64,000 nucleotides of DNA. It comes from Ardenticatenaceae bacterium. Its GTDB lineage: Bacteria > Chloroflexota > Anaerolineae > Promineifilales > Promineifilaceae. The stretch spans positions 744,001 through 808,000 of the forward strand of contig JACKBN010000002.1 of the NCBI GenBank assembly GCA_020634565.1, in the 5' to 3' direction. The notes under the pieces are model-generated. The model searched no databases, was not told the DNA's origin, and worked only from the letters and a program-made list of their open reading frames with translations. How positions within the stretch are numbered: position 1 is the first letter of the stretch; the number at the start of each line of letters is the position of its first letter. The position numbers and the translations under genes were made by a program. Of the stretch, positions 50,626-59,084 are shown piece by piece.

Positions 50626-51147
50626 TTAGAGCGGGGGTTGCAAAACGGCCGTTTCCAGCCAATCATCCGCTAATACACGAGACAATTTAACGGCCCGGCG
50701 CAGCATCCACAAATGGGTAGAAAAGTGTAGCTGGGCTTTTTGTTGCGCCACGGCCGTTTCCAATTCTGCCAGCCCCCACCACTTGAAGTCGCTGCCAATC
50801 ATGTCATCGCCGGGAATCACTGCGCCGCCCTCGTAACGGAGCAAATAGTAGATGCCCACCATGAACGGCACATTTTCGTCGTAGTGAAAAGTGTGGCTGT
50901 GGAGGACGGCTAACGGCCGTACGGCAATCTCCCCCACCTCCTCCCGCACTTCGCGCAGCATCCCCTCCAGAATCGTCTCGCCCGCTTCCAGCCCACCGCT
51001 CACAGTTTGCCAACCATGATCGCCACGACGGACAGAAGACAGCAGCAGCAACTCTTCAGCTTCGTTGATGATGATCCCTTGCAGGGCGATGGCGGAGGTG
51101 GCGAATTGGCGTCCGCGCTGGCTTACAACAACTGGCTGTTTTTCCAT
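50626..51147 (-). CDS. NUDIX hydrolase
   Basis: 173 residues. The NUDIX box is complete: GGLEAGETILEGMLREVREEVGEI (about 51-74), coordinating Mg2+ for cleavage of a nucleoside diphosphate linked to another moiety. Length and N-terminus (QGIIINEAEELLLLSSVRRG) are ordinary. The substrate is unknown. It ends 68 bp before the MBL gene start. Confidence 0.92.
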   Translation of the reverse strand: MEKQPVVVSQRGRQFATSAIALQGIIINEAEELLLLSSVRRGDHGWQTVSGGLEAGETILEGMLREVREEVGEIAVRPLAVLHSHTFHYDENVPFMVGIYYLLRYEGGAVIPGDDMIGSDFKWWGLAELETAVAQQKAQLHFSTHLWMLRRAVKLSRVLADDWLETAVLQPPL

Positions 51148-51171
51148 AGATTGACTTCCTGAAAGAAACTG

Positions 51172-51230
51172 GGACGCTGATCGGCCTGATTTTATTCTTT
51201 GATCAGGATAATCAGGGCGATCAGCGTCCC
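51172..51230. repeat. Empty inverted-repeat element, GGGACGCTGATCGGCCTGAT type
   Basis: GGGACGCTGATCGGCCTGAT (51171-51190) is mirrored by ATCAGGGCGATCAGCGTCCC (51211-51230). It sits between the NUDIX start and the next MBL stop. Same family architecture as 27118-27190. Confidence 0.75.
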
Positions 51231-51234
51231 ATTC

Positions 51235-52146
51235 TTAATTCTCTTGGGCCAGACAGTGCAGCATGGCTCGAATTTGCTCAGCGTGGCCGCCGGTTTTGTA
51301 ATAGTTGTGTACGTTTTGCCATGCTTCCGTATCGGGAACGGCCGTTTCCCACGGACAATCTACCAACGTCAACACATCAACATCTTCACTCAACTCTGGG
51401 AGAAGCCCTTGCGCCTGCGCCGCACGGCAAGCCGCCTCGATAGCGTTAAAGTAAGCGATGTTGTCCAGCAGCAGCTGTCGTCCCGCAGTGACCGGCGCAT
51501 GGCAGTACAGCACCGTTTCGGCAGGCAGCGCCGCCAGCTTCGCCAGCGATTCACGCATCGCTGACAAGCCATCCGGCGTGCGCGCCATCGGGTACGGCAT
51601 TTCGGCGGCATCGGCCGCCAGCAGCGTCGCAATTTCAGGAATGAACAGCGAGTAATGATCGTCGGTGTGGCCCGGCGTGGGCAACAGTTCCAGCGTCAAA
51701 TCGCCACCATCGATGACAAATTTATCCTGAATAAGCAGAGTCGGCGGCGTAAACACCACCTCGCCAAACACCTCTGGCTCCAGCTCCTTCATTTTGGCCA
51801 AATAAGTCGCCGCTTCTTCCTGCTGGAACTTGGGCGGGCTGAGATGGCTGCCGATGATGGGGGCGGGCTGTACGGCCGTTTCTCCCGCAAACAACTGGTT
51901 CCCCCAGCAATGGTCATAATCCGCATGGGTATTGACGACCAAAAGCTGACGGCCGTTTGTGAGATGCGGCTGCGCCCAGGCCAACATTTGTACGGCCGTT
52001 TGCGGATTGATCACCGTGTCCACCAGCACCACAAAGCGCTCAGTCACCACGATGAAGGTATCCACCAACTTTCCGTTGCGACAAACGATAATTCGCTCGT
52101 CCCAACCTTGATTTTCAATTAATTGCAGTTCGTTTGTATGGGGCAT
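51235..52146 (-). CDS. MBL-fold metallo-hydrolase with HxDxDH motif
   Basis: 303 residues. The main metal motif reads NTHADYDHCWGN, where the usual HxHxDH has Asp in place of the second His. PTPGHTDDHYSLFI and YCHAPVTAG carry further ligands. The variant occurs in a recognised subgroup of MBL proteins and probably changes one metal site. The substrate is unknown. The gene is not coupled to its neighbours; a repeat-filled gap of about 100 bp separates it from the histidine kinase gene. Confidence 0.88.
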   Translation of the reverse strand: MPHTNELQLIENQGWDERIIVCRNGKLVDTFIVVTERFVVLVDTVINPQTAVQMLAWAQPHLTNGRQLLVVNTHADYDHCWGNQLFAGETAVQPAPIIGSHLSPPKFQQEEAATYLAKMKELEPEVFGEVVFTPPTLLIQDKFVIDGGDLTLELLPTPGHTDDHYSLFIPEIATLLAADAAEMPYPMARTPDGLSAMRESLAKLAALPAETVLYCHAPVTAGRQLLLDNIAYFNAIEAACRAAQAQGLLPELSEDVDVLTLVDCPWETAVPDTEAWQNVHNYYKTGGHAEQIRAMLHCLAQEN

Positions 52147-52243
52147 AAGTTTTCAAGTATGCAAGTGTGCAAGTTTTCAAGTGTGCAAGTTTGTACAGTC
52201 ATAAACACCTGAGCACTTGAACACTTAACCACCTAAACACAGT
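52147..52243. repeat. Inverted repeat of CAAGTGTGCAAGTTTTC words
   Basis: AAGTTTTCAAGTATGCAAGTGTGCAAG... on one side and CACCTGAGCACTTGAACACTTAACCACCTAAACAC on the other. The arms are tandem GTGCAAGT/CACTTGAA words. It fills the whole gap between the MBL start and the histidine kinase stop. Confidence 0.65.
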
Positions 52244-52253
52244 TTGATTTGAA

Positions 52254-53507
52254 TCAAATAACAACTGGCAAGGTAAACACAAACCGGCTGCCGACACCAT
52301 CTGGGCCGGGTTCCACCCAAATACGGCCGTTGTGCGCCTCAATCGCCAGCTTGCAGTAAGACAAACCAAGGCCAAAGCCACGTGGCCGAATGCCACCCGC
52401 TTCCGCCTGGGCAAAGCGGTCAAAGATGCGCTCCCGCTCTTCTGGCGCCACACCGGGACCAGCATCCACCACGCTCACCTCGACCATGCTGCCTTGGCGA
52501 ACGGCCGTAATCGTCAGCGGGCCACCTTTGGGCGAATACTTAATGGCGTTGTCGATCAAGTTGGTAATCACCCGCCGAATTTGATTCGGATCAGCCAGAA
52601 CGGGTGGCAGATCTTCGGGGAAATTTTGCGCCAGCGTCATTTCCCGTTTGTCCAGGGCAAACGCGTTCAGCTGCGTCACTTCCCCCATTAACGAGGCCAC
52701 ATTGGTTGGTTCACGCTCGCCTAACGGCCGTCCCGCCTCAATTTGGGCAATGTCCAACAGCGAATCCACCAAATCCTGCATGCGCAAATGGGATAGGCGG
52801 GCAATTTCCAACAGCTCACGGTTTTCTTCCAGCACAGCTTCCGGCAGCACCAGCTCCAGCATGTTCAACGCGCTAAACAGATTGCCCAGCGGATTGCGCA
52901 AATCGTGCACCACCAGCTCGCTCAATTCCTGCCGCCGCTGTTCCATCTGGCGCAGCGCTTCATTCTCCGATTGCAGCACTTCCACTTCGGCACTTAGCTC
53001 GCGCCCGATGGCCGTATTCACCCGCGACATTTCTTCGGCGGCCCGCAGCCGATTGCTCAAAATCTCCATCATGTTGGTGCTGAAGTTGGGATCAATTTGC
53101 AGCAGCTCAAAAAAGTCATTGCGGTGAATGCCCAGCAGGCGCACATCATCCAGAGCCACAATGGAGGCGGAGCGCGGCTTGTTGTCAATGAGGGACATCT
53201 CGCCCACGACTTCGCCCGGCCCACGATAATTGACGCTGGAGGGATTGGCAAAATCGCCCTGCACCACGGCCACGCGCCCTGACCAGATCAGGTAGGCAAT
53301 ATCGCCGTACTGCCCTTCGTACACCACAATCTCGCCAGGCGTGTAACGATGCTCAACCATGACCTGATCCAGCACTTTGCGGTCCAACGAGGAAAGCAAA
53401 CTGACAACGGTGGAACCTGCGGCCGTTTCCGAGGGATCAATAGGTGCCGGTTGGGCGGCGCGAACAATATTAAACTCCTCGTCAGGTAATTTCTGAGTCC
53501 TCATCAT
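52254..53507 (-). CDS. Cyclic-nucleotide-binding domain - histidine kinase
   Basis: About 417 residues from ATG 53507, which overlaps the stop of the grpB-like gene (ATGA). A CRP-type cNMP-binding domain (about 35-150: GEIVVYEGQYGDIAYLIWSG, GEVVGEMSLIDNKPRSASIVAL) is followed by a coiled-coil linker, HisKA with the His in SELVVHDLRNPLGNLFSALN (about 205), and HATPase with NLIDNAIKYSPKGG, DAGPGVAPEERERIF and GFGLGLSYCKL. It couples a small-molecule signal to phosphorelay in the cytoplasm. No response regulator is adjacent. Confidence 0.92.
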   Translation of the reverse strand: MMRTQKLPDEEFNIVRAAQPAPIDPSETAAGSTVVSLLSSLDRKVLDQVMVEHRYTPGEIVVYEGQYGDIAYLIWSGRVAVVQGDFANPSSVNYRGPGEVVGEMSLIDNKPRSASIVALDDVRLLGIHRNDFFELLQIDPNFSTNMMEILSNRLRAAEEMSRVNTAIGRELSAEVEVLQSENEALRQMEQRRQELSELVVHDLRNPLGNLFSALNMLELVLPEAVLEENRELLEIARLSHLRMQDLVDSLLDIAQIEAGRPLGEREPTNVASLMGEVTQLNAFALDKREMTLAQNFPEDLPPVLADPNQIRRVITNLIDNAIKYSPKGGPLTITAVRQGSMVEVSVVDAGPGVAPEERERIFDRFAQAEAGGIRPRGFGLGLSYCKLAIEAHNGRIWVEPGPDGVGSRFVFTLPVVI

Positions 53508-54034
53508 GTTGTCACTTGCTTTTGACGCCACAGGCGCGCTTTGTTTTCAATTTCAAGAATAAACGGTGTTTTGCTTTCGGTGTACTGGCTGACGTCAGCA
53601 ACATATTGCTGCGCCAGCGATTCTTTCAGTTGGCTGTACGCTGTGGCCGCCGCGGGATGATGCCGTAAATAATCACGAAAGTCCAGATGGCGGGCAATCT
53701 CTGGATGGTTTTCCGCATAGACGTGCACGTGATGGGTATGGTGTTCATCGCTGCCTTTGCGAAAGTAATGTCTGCCAGGAATGCCATTTTCGCCTTTACT
53801 GATATAGCTCAGGTCAGCCATCGGTTGAATGAAGGCATCAACGGCCGTAATCTCCGTCACCTCAATCATGATGTCAATGATAGGCTTGGCTTTAATGCCG
53901 GGAACGGCCGTACTGCCAATATGGTGCATAGCAACGAGAATAGGTTGAAAAACGGCCGTTAATTGTGCGGCTTCCGCTTTGTACTGCTCAATCCAGGCCG
54001 GATCGTGTGGCGTTAAAACAACTTTTCTTCCCAT
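53504..54034 (-). CDS. GrpB family protein (UPF0157)
   Basis: About 176 residues from ATG 54034 (MGRKVVLTPHDPAW, the usual beginning). It has a nucleotidyltransferase-like core: AMHHIGSTAVPGIKAKPIIDIMIEV (about 42-66), then HYFRKGSDEHHTHHVHVY and LDFRDYLRHHP. The GS...D(I)D-like residues are partly kept. Biochemical role unproven, although the fold resembles minimal nucleotidyltransferases. Translationally coupled to the cNMP-histidine kinase gene. Confidence 0.9.
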   Translation of the reverse strand: MGRKVVLTPHDPAWIEQYKAEAAQLTAVFQPILVAMHHIGSTAVPGIKAKPIIDIMIEVTEITAVDAFIQPMADLSYISKGENGIPGRHYFRKGSDEHHTHHVHVYAENHPEIARHLDFRDYLRHHPAAATAYSQLKESLAQQYVADVSQYTESKTPFILEIENKARLWRQKQVTT

Positions 54035-54150
54035 TTTACGGCCGTTATTATGCCGCATTCCCCCCAATGCTGCATACTACCTGAAAAGATTGAGCCATTT
54101 GGGGACAGGCGCGTCCATTTTAGAATGAATTACACCTAAAACGCCCCAAT

Positions 54151-54990
54151 CTAAAACTCAAATCCGTCATACGGTTTTGGCGCGTTGTCATGTTCTTCAA
54201 TTTCCCACGTTTTGCGCCAAAGAGAACTAGCTCCATCAATCCGAATAGATTCACCGCTGACGTAATTGGCCCCCGGCGAAAGCAAAAAGACGATAACAGC
54301 GGCCGTTTCACTCTCCGTGCCCATCCGCTTAAAAGGAATATCCTGCACCACACTCTGAATAAATTCTTTGGCCACGTCCGGGTAGTTGTCCAATCCACTG
54401 GATTCGATTAGTCCAGGCGCGACGGCGTTGATGCGCACGCCGGAGCGCGCCCATTCCACCGCCAGCGTCTTGGTGAGGTTCTCAATACCCGCCCGCGCTG
54501 CCGCCGAATGGACCATGCCGGGAAAACCGCGCCAATTTTCCATCAGCATGTTCACAATCACGCCGCCGTGGTCGCGCATTGCCTGGTTGTACGCCTCGCG
54601 GCACATCAAAAAAGTGCCGGTGAGATTGGTCTCCACTACCGCGTGAAACCCCTTTTTGCTGATAAATTCGGCCGGACTGAGGAATTGTCCACCGGCGTTG
54701 TTCACCAGCGCGTGAATGCGACCACGAGCCGCCAACACGTCGGCAAACAGCGCCTGCACCTGCTCTTCCTCGCGAATGTTGCAGGTGAAGGTGGAGGATT
54801 CCCCACCCATTTGTGCGATTTCTTGGGAAACGGCCGTTAACTTTTCCAGCGTACGCCCCACCAGCACCACATGCGCACCCAGGCTAGCCAACTCAATTGC
54901 CGTGGCCCGGCCAATACCGCTGCCCCCACCCGTCACGATGATGGTTTGGCCTGCAAAAAGATCGTCTCTAAAAATGGAATGGTAATTCAT
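54151..54990 (-). CDS. SDR of the 2,4-dienoyl/trans-2-enoyl-CoA reductase group
   Basis: 279 residues. IIVTGGGSGIGRATAIELAS is the cofactor loop, NNAGGQFLSPAEFISKKGF follows, and VHSAAARAGIENLTKTLAVEW occupies the active-site helix. The usual YxxxK is not at that place, as in DECR/PECR-type reductases (VHxxAARAGxxxLTxxLA), which supports assignment to that group. It would reduce unsaturated acyl-CoA with NADPH, a task expected beside the acyl-CoA dehydrogenase genes. A long C-terminus (SLWRKTWEIEEHDNAPKPYDG) is also usual there. Confidence 0.88.
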   Translation of the reverse strand: MNYHSIFRDDLFAGQTIIVTGGGSGIGRATAIELASLGAHVVLVGRTLEKLTAVSQEIAQMGGESSTFTCNIREEEQVQALFADVLAARGRIHALVNNAGGQFLSPAEFISKKGFHAVVETNLTGTFLMCREAYNQAMRDHGGVIVNMLMENWRGFPGMVHSAAARAGIENLTKTLAVEWARSGVRINAVAPGLIESSGLDNYPDVAKEFIQSVVQDIPFKRMGTESETAAVIVFLLSPGANYVSGESIRIDGASSLWRKTWEIEEHDNAPKPYDGFEF

Positions 54991-55011
54991 AAATTTTATT
55001 TTCTCTTTTTA

Positions 55012-55080
55012 GGACACAGATGCACACGGATTGCCACAGATTTGGAGAAAATCTGCGTTCATCCGTGTTTTTCTGTGTCC
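55012..55080. repeat. Empty inverted-repeat element, GGACACAGAT type
   Basis: GGACACAGATGCACACGGATTGCCACAGAT is mirrored by ATCTGCGTTCATCCGTGTTTTTCTGTGTCC. The right arm overlaps the last codons of the K+ channel gene (stop 55059), so the C-terminal residues of that protein come from the repeat. Confidence 0.8.
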
Positions 55081-55472
55081 GATTCATTCGTGGAAGTTTC
55101 ATCTGAAGACGGCCGTTTTCCTCGATTTTTGATCCGCGTCAGCAACGTTGGCGAATCCGTCGTTTGGTGATAGTTGGCCAGCAGTAACAAAAAGCTGGAA
55201 AGCACACCCAGCCCCAGGATGATGTAGACAATGGTGAAGATTTTGCCAACGGCCGTTTGCGGCGAAAAATCACCATACCCCACCGTCGTCAAGGTAATGA
55301 CGCTAAAGTAAAACGCATCCAACCAGCTCCACCCCTCCACGGTGTGGTAAAACCAGGTGCCCGCCAACAAAATAAGCACCACCGACCAAAACAGCCCGCG
55401 AAACTCCGGCTCCTTCAGCCCATCCCGAATGCCCCGAATGAGGCGTAGTAGAAAAATAAACAGTGCTGGCAT
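55059..55472 (-). CDS. Two-helix potassium channel
   Basis: 137 residues. Two membrane segments (about 26-44, LFWSVVLILLAGTWFYHTV, and 74-100, IFTIVYIILGLGVLSSFLLLLA) flank a pore helix and the selectivity filter TTVGYGDFSP (62-71). No RCK/TrkA-N regulatory domain follows, and the short tail is charged, so it is a minimal KcsA-like or ion-transport-2 channel, working as a tetramer in the cytoplasmic membrane. The last codons derive from a repeat element. Confidence 0.92.
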   Translation of the reverse strand: MPALFIFLLRLIRGIRDGLKEPEFRGLFWSVVLILLAGTWFYHTVEGWSWLDAFYFSVITLTTVGYGDFSPQTAVGKIFTIVYIILGLGVLSSFLLLLANYHQTTDSPTLLTRIKNRGKRPSSDETSTNESDTEKHG

Positions 55473-55487
55473 AAAGATCTTTTTTGG

Positions 55488-55626
55488 GCCACAGAGAACA
55501 CAGAGGTTTTAGAGAGGTTACTTACAAGATTGGACCATTTTCTGTACCAACATTTCACAATTAAACGTATCCCAAAATGGTCCTATCTCTAACAATTCCT
55601 CTTAGTTCTCTGTGTCCTCTGTGGCA
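55488..55626. repeat. Nested inverted repeats: CACAGAGAACACAGAGG outside, AGATTGGACCATTTT inside
   Basis: Outer arms GGCCACAGAGAACACAGAGGTTTTAGAG (from 55489) and CTCTGTGTCCTCTGTGGC (to 55625) enclose an inner pair AGATTGGACCATTTT (55527-55541) and AAAATGGTCCTATCT (55574-55588, one mismatch). It looks as if a copy of the AGATTGGACCA family had inserted into the loop of another element. Confidence 0.8.
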
Positions 55627-55630
55627 AGAA

Positions 55631-56677
55631 TTATCCTTTCATCACCTCAACGGCCGCTTTCGCCATCAGCGGAATCATCGGGCCAAACGCAGCAAACCGC
55701 TCATCTTGCGTTTGCCCCCGCGCATACCTTATGTAAATCTGAGCGATGATCACCACCAGGCGGAACAGCCCCAACGTGTGGTAAAAACTAATATTGTGCA
55801 CGGAACGGCCGCTTTTCTGCGCATACCGTTCTACCAATTCCCGCCGGGTCAAAAAGCCCAACTCACCCGTCGGCATCATCGCCATTTGCTGGAAGTACGG
55901 CGCGTCCGTCGGCTCCGTCCAATAGCACAGCAGCGCCCCCAAATCAGACATCGGGTCGCCCAACGTGCACATGTCCCAATCAAAAATCGCCACCAACTGC
56001 CCCGGATCGTCCTCAGCCAGCATCACGTTGTCCAGCTTGTAGTCGTTATGCACCAGCGAAACATCAGACGAAGTTGGCAAATTCGCTTTTAGCCACTCAT
56101 AAACCGCATCCATCTCCGACAAATCCGCCTCTTTGGCCGCGTGCCACCGCTTGTACCACCCCTCTACCTGCCGCTCGATGAACCCTTCTGGCTTGCCCAA
56201 ATCACTCAGGCCCAGCGCCGCGTAATCCACCGCGTGGAGTTCTGCCAGCGCATCGACCATCGCTTCACTCATGCGGCGGGGTGCGTCAGGCATCTCGGCA
56301 AACTGCGGTGGAATCTTGCGGCGCACCACCACGCCCTTGCGCCGCTCCATCACAAAAAAGTCGGCTCCGATGAGCGCCGGATCGTCGCAGTACAAAAATG
56401 CGCGCGGCGCGAAGGGCAGCGCCTGATGCAGCACCGAGAGCACTTTGTATTCGCGCCCCATGTCGTGGGCCGATTTGGCCACCGGCCCCAGCGGCGGGCG
56501 GCGCAAAACATATTCGTGGCTGCCGTAATCCAGCAGGTAGGTCAGGTTGGCCGCGCCACCACCAAACTGCCGCACACTCAACTGGTTTTCACTGCCCGGC
56601 AGCTTACCCCGCAAATATTCCGCTAATCGCGCCTCATCAAACTGTTCATCTGGTCGCACTTCAATCGTGTCTTTCAT
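55631..56677 (-). CDS. Aminoglycoside phosphotransferase-like kinase, ACAD10/11 N-domain type
   Basis: About 348 residues from ATG 56677 (MKDTIEVRPDEQF). Choline/aminoglycoside-kinase fold: YVLRRPPLGPVAKSAHDMGREY near the nucleotide Lys, LVHNDYKLDNVML (catalytic loop with Asp and Asn), FDWDMCTLGDPMSDLG (metal Asp, DFG-like). GxVAKSAHDM and GDPMSDL are hallmarks of the kinase half of ACAD10/ACAD11. These proteins phosphorylate 4-hydroxyacyl-CoA so that an acyl-CoA dehydrogenase partner can eliminate phosphate. The next gene upstream in the operon is just such a dehydrogenase, here as a separate protein. Confidence 0.88.
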   Translation of the reverse strand: MKDTIEVRPDEQFDEARLAEYLRGKLPGSENQLSVRQFGGGAANLTYLLDYGSHEYVLRRPPLGPVAKSAHDMGREYKVLSVLHQALPFAPRAFLYCDDPALIGADFFVMERRKGVVVRRKIPPQFAEMPDAPRRMSEAMVDALAELHAVDYAALGLSDLGKPEGFIERQVEGWYKRWHAAKEADLSEMDAVYEWLKANLPTSSDVSLVHNDYKLDNVMLAEDDPGQLVAIFDWDMCTLGDPMSDLGALLCYWTEPTDAPYFQQMAMMPTGELGFLTRRELVERYAQKSGRSVHNISFYHTLGLFRLVVIIAQIYIRYARGQTQDERFAAFGPMIPLMAKAAVEVMKG

Positions 56678-56737
56678 GTTTTCCCATTCCGTCTGACGCA
56701 CCGTACACTTAATTTAGCGACCCAACTGAGAAAAAGA

Positions 56738-56813
56738 ATGGGACGCTGATTAACGCTGATGACGCTGATTTTTCTTCTTTTTATCCGCGTTATCCGCGTC
56801 CATCTGCGTCCTA
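56738..56813. repeat. Empty inverted-repeat element, GGGACGCTGATTAACGCTGAT type
   Basis: GGGACGCTGATTAACGCTGATGACG is followed by TATCCGCGTTATCCGCGTCCATCTGCGTCC. A member of the GGACACAGAT/GGACGCGGAT family between two genes of the acyl-CoA operon. Confidence 0.7.
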
Positions 56814-56829
56814 TTTTTAAAATGACTTC

Positions 56830-56881
56830 AAGCCAGCTTACCGATTACTGAATACCGTTTACGGATCACCGATTACTGATA
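56830..56881. repeat. Repeat of ACCGATTACTGA words
   Basis: CTTACCGATTACTGAATACCGTTTACGGATCACCGATTACTGAT; tandem, with an internal inverted part (CCGTTTACGG). It covers the stop codon of the acyl-CoA dehydrogenase gene at 56873 and matches the block at 49017-49083. Confidence 0.6.
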
Positions 56882-58060
56882 CTTGGCAAAAATTCGCCGC
56901 GCCACCGACCATTTATGCACCTCATCCGGGCCGTCGTAGATGCGGGCGGCGCGCTCGTGGCGGAACCAATAGGCCAGCGGCGTGTCGTCGGTCATGCCCA
57001 GGCCGCCATGCACCTGAATGGCGCGATCCAGCACTGCTTGCAGCACATTCGCCACGTGGAATTTGATTAGCGAAATGTCGTCGCGGGCGGCGTACTGCCC
57101 CTCTTCGTCGATGCGTTTGGCCGTGGCCAGCACCATCAGGCGGGCGGCGTTGATCTCGGCGCGGCTCTCGGCAACCCAGTTTTGGATGGTTTGCTGCCCC
57201 GCCAACGGCCGTCCCGGAGCCACCTCTCGTTTGAGCGCATATCTGCACATCATCTCGAAGGCACGTTCGCAAATGCCAATCCAGCGCATGCAGTGGTGAA
57301 TCCGCCCCGGCCCCAGTCGTTCCTGCGCGATGGCAAAGCCTTCCCCCTCTGCGCCCAACACGTTGGTCAACGGCACCTGCACATCTTCATAGCGCACCTC
57401 GGCATGGCTGGCCCAACCTTCACCCGGCTCGCCCATCACGGAAATGTTGCGCACTAGGGTGAAGCCCGGCGTATCCAGCGGCACGATGATTTGGCTGGCG
57501 CGGGCATGGCGGCTCGCTTCCGGGTTGGTAATCGCCATCACCACTGCAAACGCGGCCCCGTCGTCTGAGCTGGTGAACCATTTGTGGCCGTCAATGATGT
57601 AAGAGTCGCCTTCGCGAACGGCCGTTGTGCTCATCATCGTCGGGTTAGAGCCAGCGTGCTCCGGTTCCGTCATCGAAAAGCAGCTGCGAATCTCACCGCG
57701 CAGCAGCGGCATCAAATATTTTTCCTTCTGCTCTGGCGTGCCGTGGTCAATGAGGATTTCCATGTTGCCGGAATCGGGGGCCTGACAGTTAAACACAAAA
57801 TGGCCAATGGGCGTCTGGCCAAGCTCCTGGCTCATCAGGCCATGCTCAAACAGACTCAGCCCCAGGCCGCCATACTCCTTGGAAACTTGCGGCAGCCAGA
57901 GGCCCAAATCTTTCACCATTTGCCGCTTTTGCTGCAAAACGGGCTCCATTGCGTTGAACCCTTTGGCCAGAAAATCACGCTCCAGGGGAATCAACTCTTC
58001 ACGCACAAACTCGCGCGCTGTGGCTAAATTTTTCTTGAGTTCAGGGGAGATATTGAACAC
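56873..58060 (-). CDS. Acyl-CoA dehydrogenase, ACAD11-like
   Basis: 395 residues. CFSMTEPEHAGSNPTMMSTT is the flavin-side motif as in ACAD10/11 (TEPxxASSD/N), DGHKWFTSS and MGEPGEGWASHAEVRYEDV follow, and VHGGLGMTDDTPLAYWFRHERAARIYDGPDEVH ends the protein; in the ACAD11 group this place has DGPDEVH, with Asp at the classical Glu site. Together with the kinase gene downstream it likely acts on 4-phosphoacyl-CoA made from 4-hydroxy acids. An SDR gene precedes it. Full length. Confidence 0.92.
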   Translation of the reverse strand: MFNISPELKKNLATAREFVREELIPLERDFLAKGFNAMEPVLQQKRQMVKDLGLWLPQVSKEYGGLGLSLFEHGLMSQELGQTPIGHFVFNCQAPDSGNMEILIDHGTPEQKEKYLMPLLRGEIRSCFSMTEPEHAGSNPTMMSTTAVREGDSYIIDGHKWFTSSDDGAAFAVVMAITNPEASRHARASQIIVPLDTPGFTLVRNISVMGEPGEGWASHAEVRYEDVQVPLTNVLGAEGEGFAIAQERLGPGRIHHCMRWIGICERAFEMMCRYALKREVAPGRPLAGQQTIQNWVAESRAEINAARLMVLATAKRIDEEGQYAARDDISLIKFHVANVLQAVLDRAIQVHGGLGMTDDTPLAYWFRHERAARIYDGPDEVHKWSVARRIFAKYQ

Positions 58061-58082
58061 TTTTTTACTCCATTTGAGGGAG

Positions 58083-58150
58083 TAATTATGTAATTAGTAA
58101 TTGGTAATTTGTAATTATTTAATTACCCAATTACTAGTTACCAATTACCC
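58083..58150. repeat. Inverted repeat of AATTACCCAATTAC type, copy 2
   Basis: GTAATTATGTAATTAGTAATTGGTAATTTGTAATT is answered by AATTACCCAATTACTAGTTACCAATTACCCAATT. Arms are iterated (T)AATT(A/G)C words. It overlaps the last two codons of the SDR gene at 58145. Confidence 0.75.
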
Positions 58151-58927
58151 AATTGCGTTGCCAATAAACTGCCCGCCATCAATCAACATCGTCGCGCCGG
58201 TGGTGAAGCTAGACGCGCCAGAGGCGAGGTAAAGGGCCATGCCGGTCAGCTCTTCCGGCTCTGCCATGCGGCCCTGGGGAATTTGCTTCATGACGGCATC
58301 GTTGATAGCTGAATTGCTCCAGATGGCGGCGCTAAATTTCGTTTTGATGAAGCCGGGGGCGATGGCGTTGACCTGGATGTTGTCGGCTGCTAATTCCGCC
58401 GCCAAAACTTGAGTGAGCATAAGAACGGCCGCTTTGCTCACACAATAGACCCCCATCCCCGGCTGCGGTGCCAAACCGGCAATGGAGGCAATGTTGATGA
58501 TTTTCCCCCCGCCCCGCGCCTTCATGCTGGACGCACAGCCTTTGGCTACGCGAAAATAACCTTTCACGTTCACGTCCATAATTTTGTCCCAATGGCTCTC
58601 TTCGGCCGTCATCACTGGGCCAAAATGGGGATTGGTGGCCGCGTTGTTCACGGCAATGTCGATGCCACCGTACGCCTCGGTTGCTTTGGCGACCAGTTCG
58701 TTCACGGCGTCATCGTCGCCCGTGTGGGCGGCAATGGGCAGCGCCTCACCGCCGTTACCGCGAATGATTTCCGCGACCTCGTCCAGCGCTTCCTGCTTAC
58801 GGCTGGCTAACACCACTTTCGCCCCTGCGGCAGCGTACGCCTCGGCAATGGCCTGCCCAATGCCGCGTGATGCGCCAGTGATCAGCGCTACTTTTCCGGT
58901 AAGATCAAAATCTGGCTGCTTGCTCAT
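58145..58927 (-). CDS. SDR family oxidoreductase (FabG/DHRS4-like)
   Basis: About 260 residues from ATG 58927 (MSKQPDFDLTGKVALITG). Cofactor loop GASRGIGQAIAEAYA, NNAATNPHFGPV, the Ser in INIASIAG, and YCVSKAAVLMLTQVLAAE with the YxxxK pair, then NAIAPGFIKTKFS. The NNAATNP stretch is typical of DHRS4/peroxisomal-type carbonyl reductases acting on acyl-CoA or hydroxy acids. First gene of the SDR - acyl-CoA dehydrogenase - kinase unit, so it may oxidise or reduce the 4-hydroxy/keto acid. The divergent neighbour is an LLM oxidoreductase gene 157 bp away. Confidence 0.92.
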   Translation of the reverse strand: MSKQPDFDLTGKVALITGASRGIGQAIAEAYAAAGAKVVLASRKQEALDEVAEIIRGNGGEALPIAAHTGDDDAVNELVAKATEAYGGIDIAVNNAATNPHFGPVMTAEESHWDKIMDVNVKGYFRVAKGCASSMKARGGGKIINIASIAGLAPQPGMGVYCVSKAAVLMLTQVLAAELAADNIQVNAIAPGFIKTKFSAAIWSNSAINDAVMKQIPQGRMAEPEELTGMALYLASGASSFTTGATMLIDGGQFIGNAIG

Positions 58928-59084
58928 GCTGTCCCTCGCTTGTAGAAAGTTTGTGGAATGTGCCAAACTATAAACGGCGGCGAGCATTTGCGCAAAAACG
59001 GCCGTTCCCGACAAAAGATGTCAAGAATTTTGCGGTAAACTCTCCATCAAACCATTTCCCCGGAAAATTAAGGAGCAAACAGTC

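Noticed and set aside
53504..54067. Start of the GrpB-like gene at 54067
   Set aside because: Family members start at MGRKVVLTPHDP (54034); the extra 11 residues are unlike the family.
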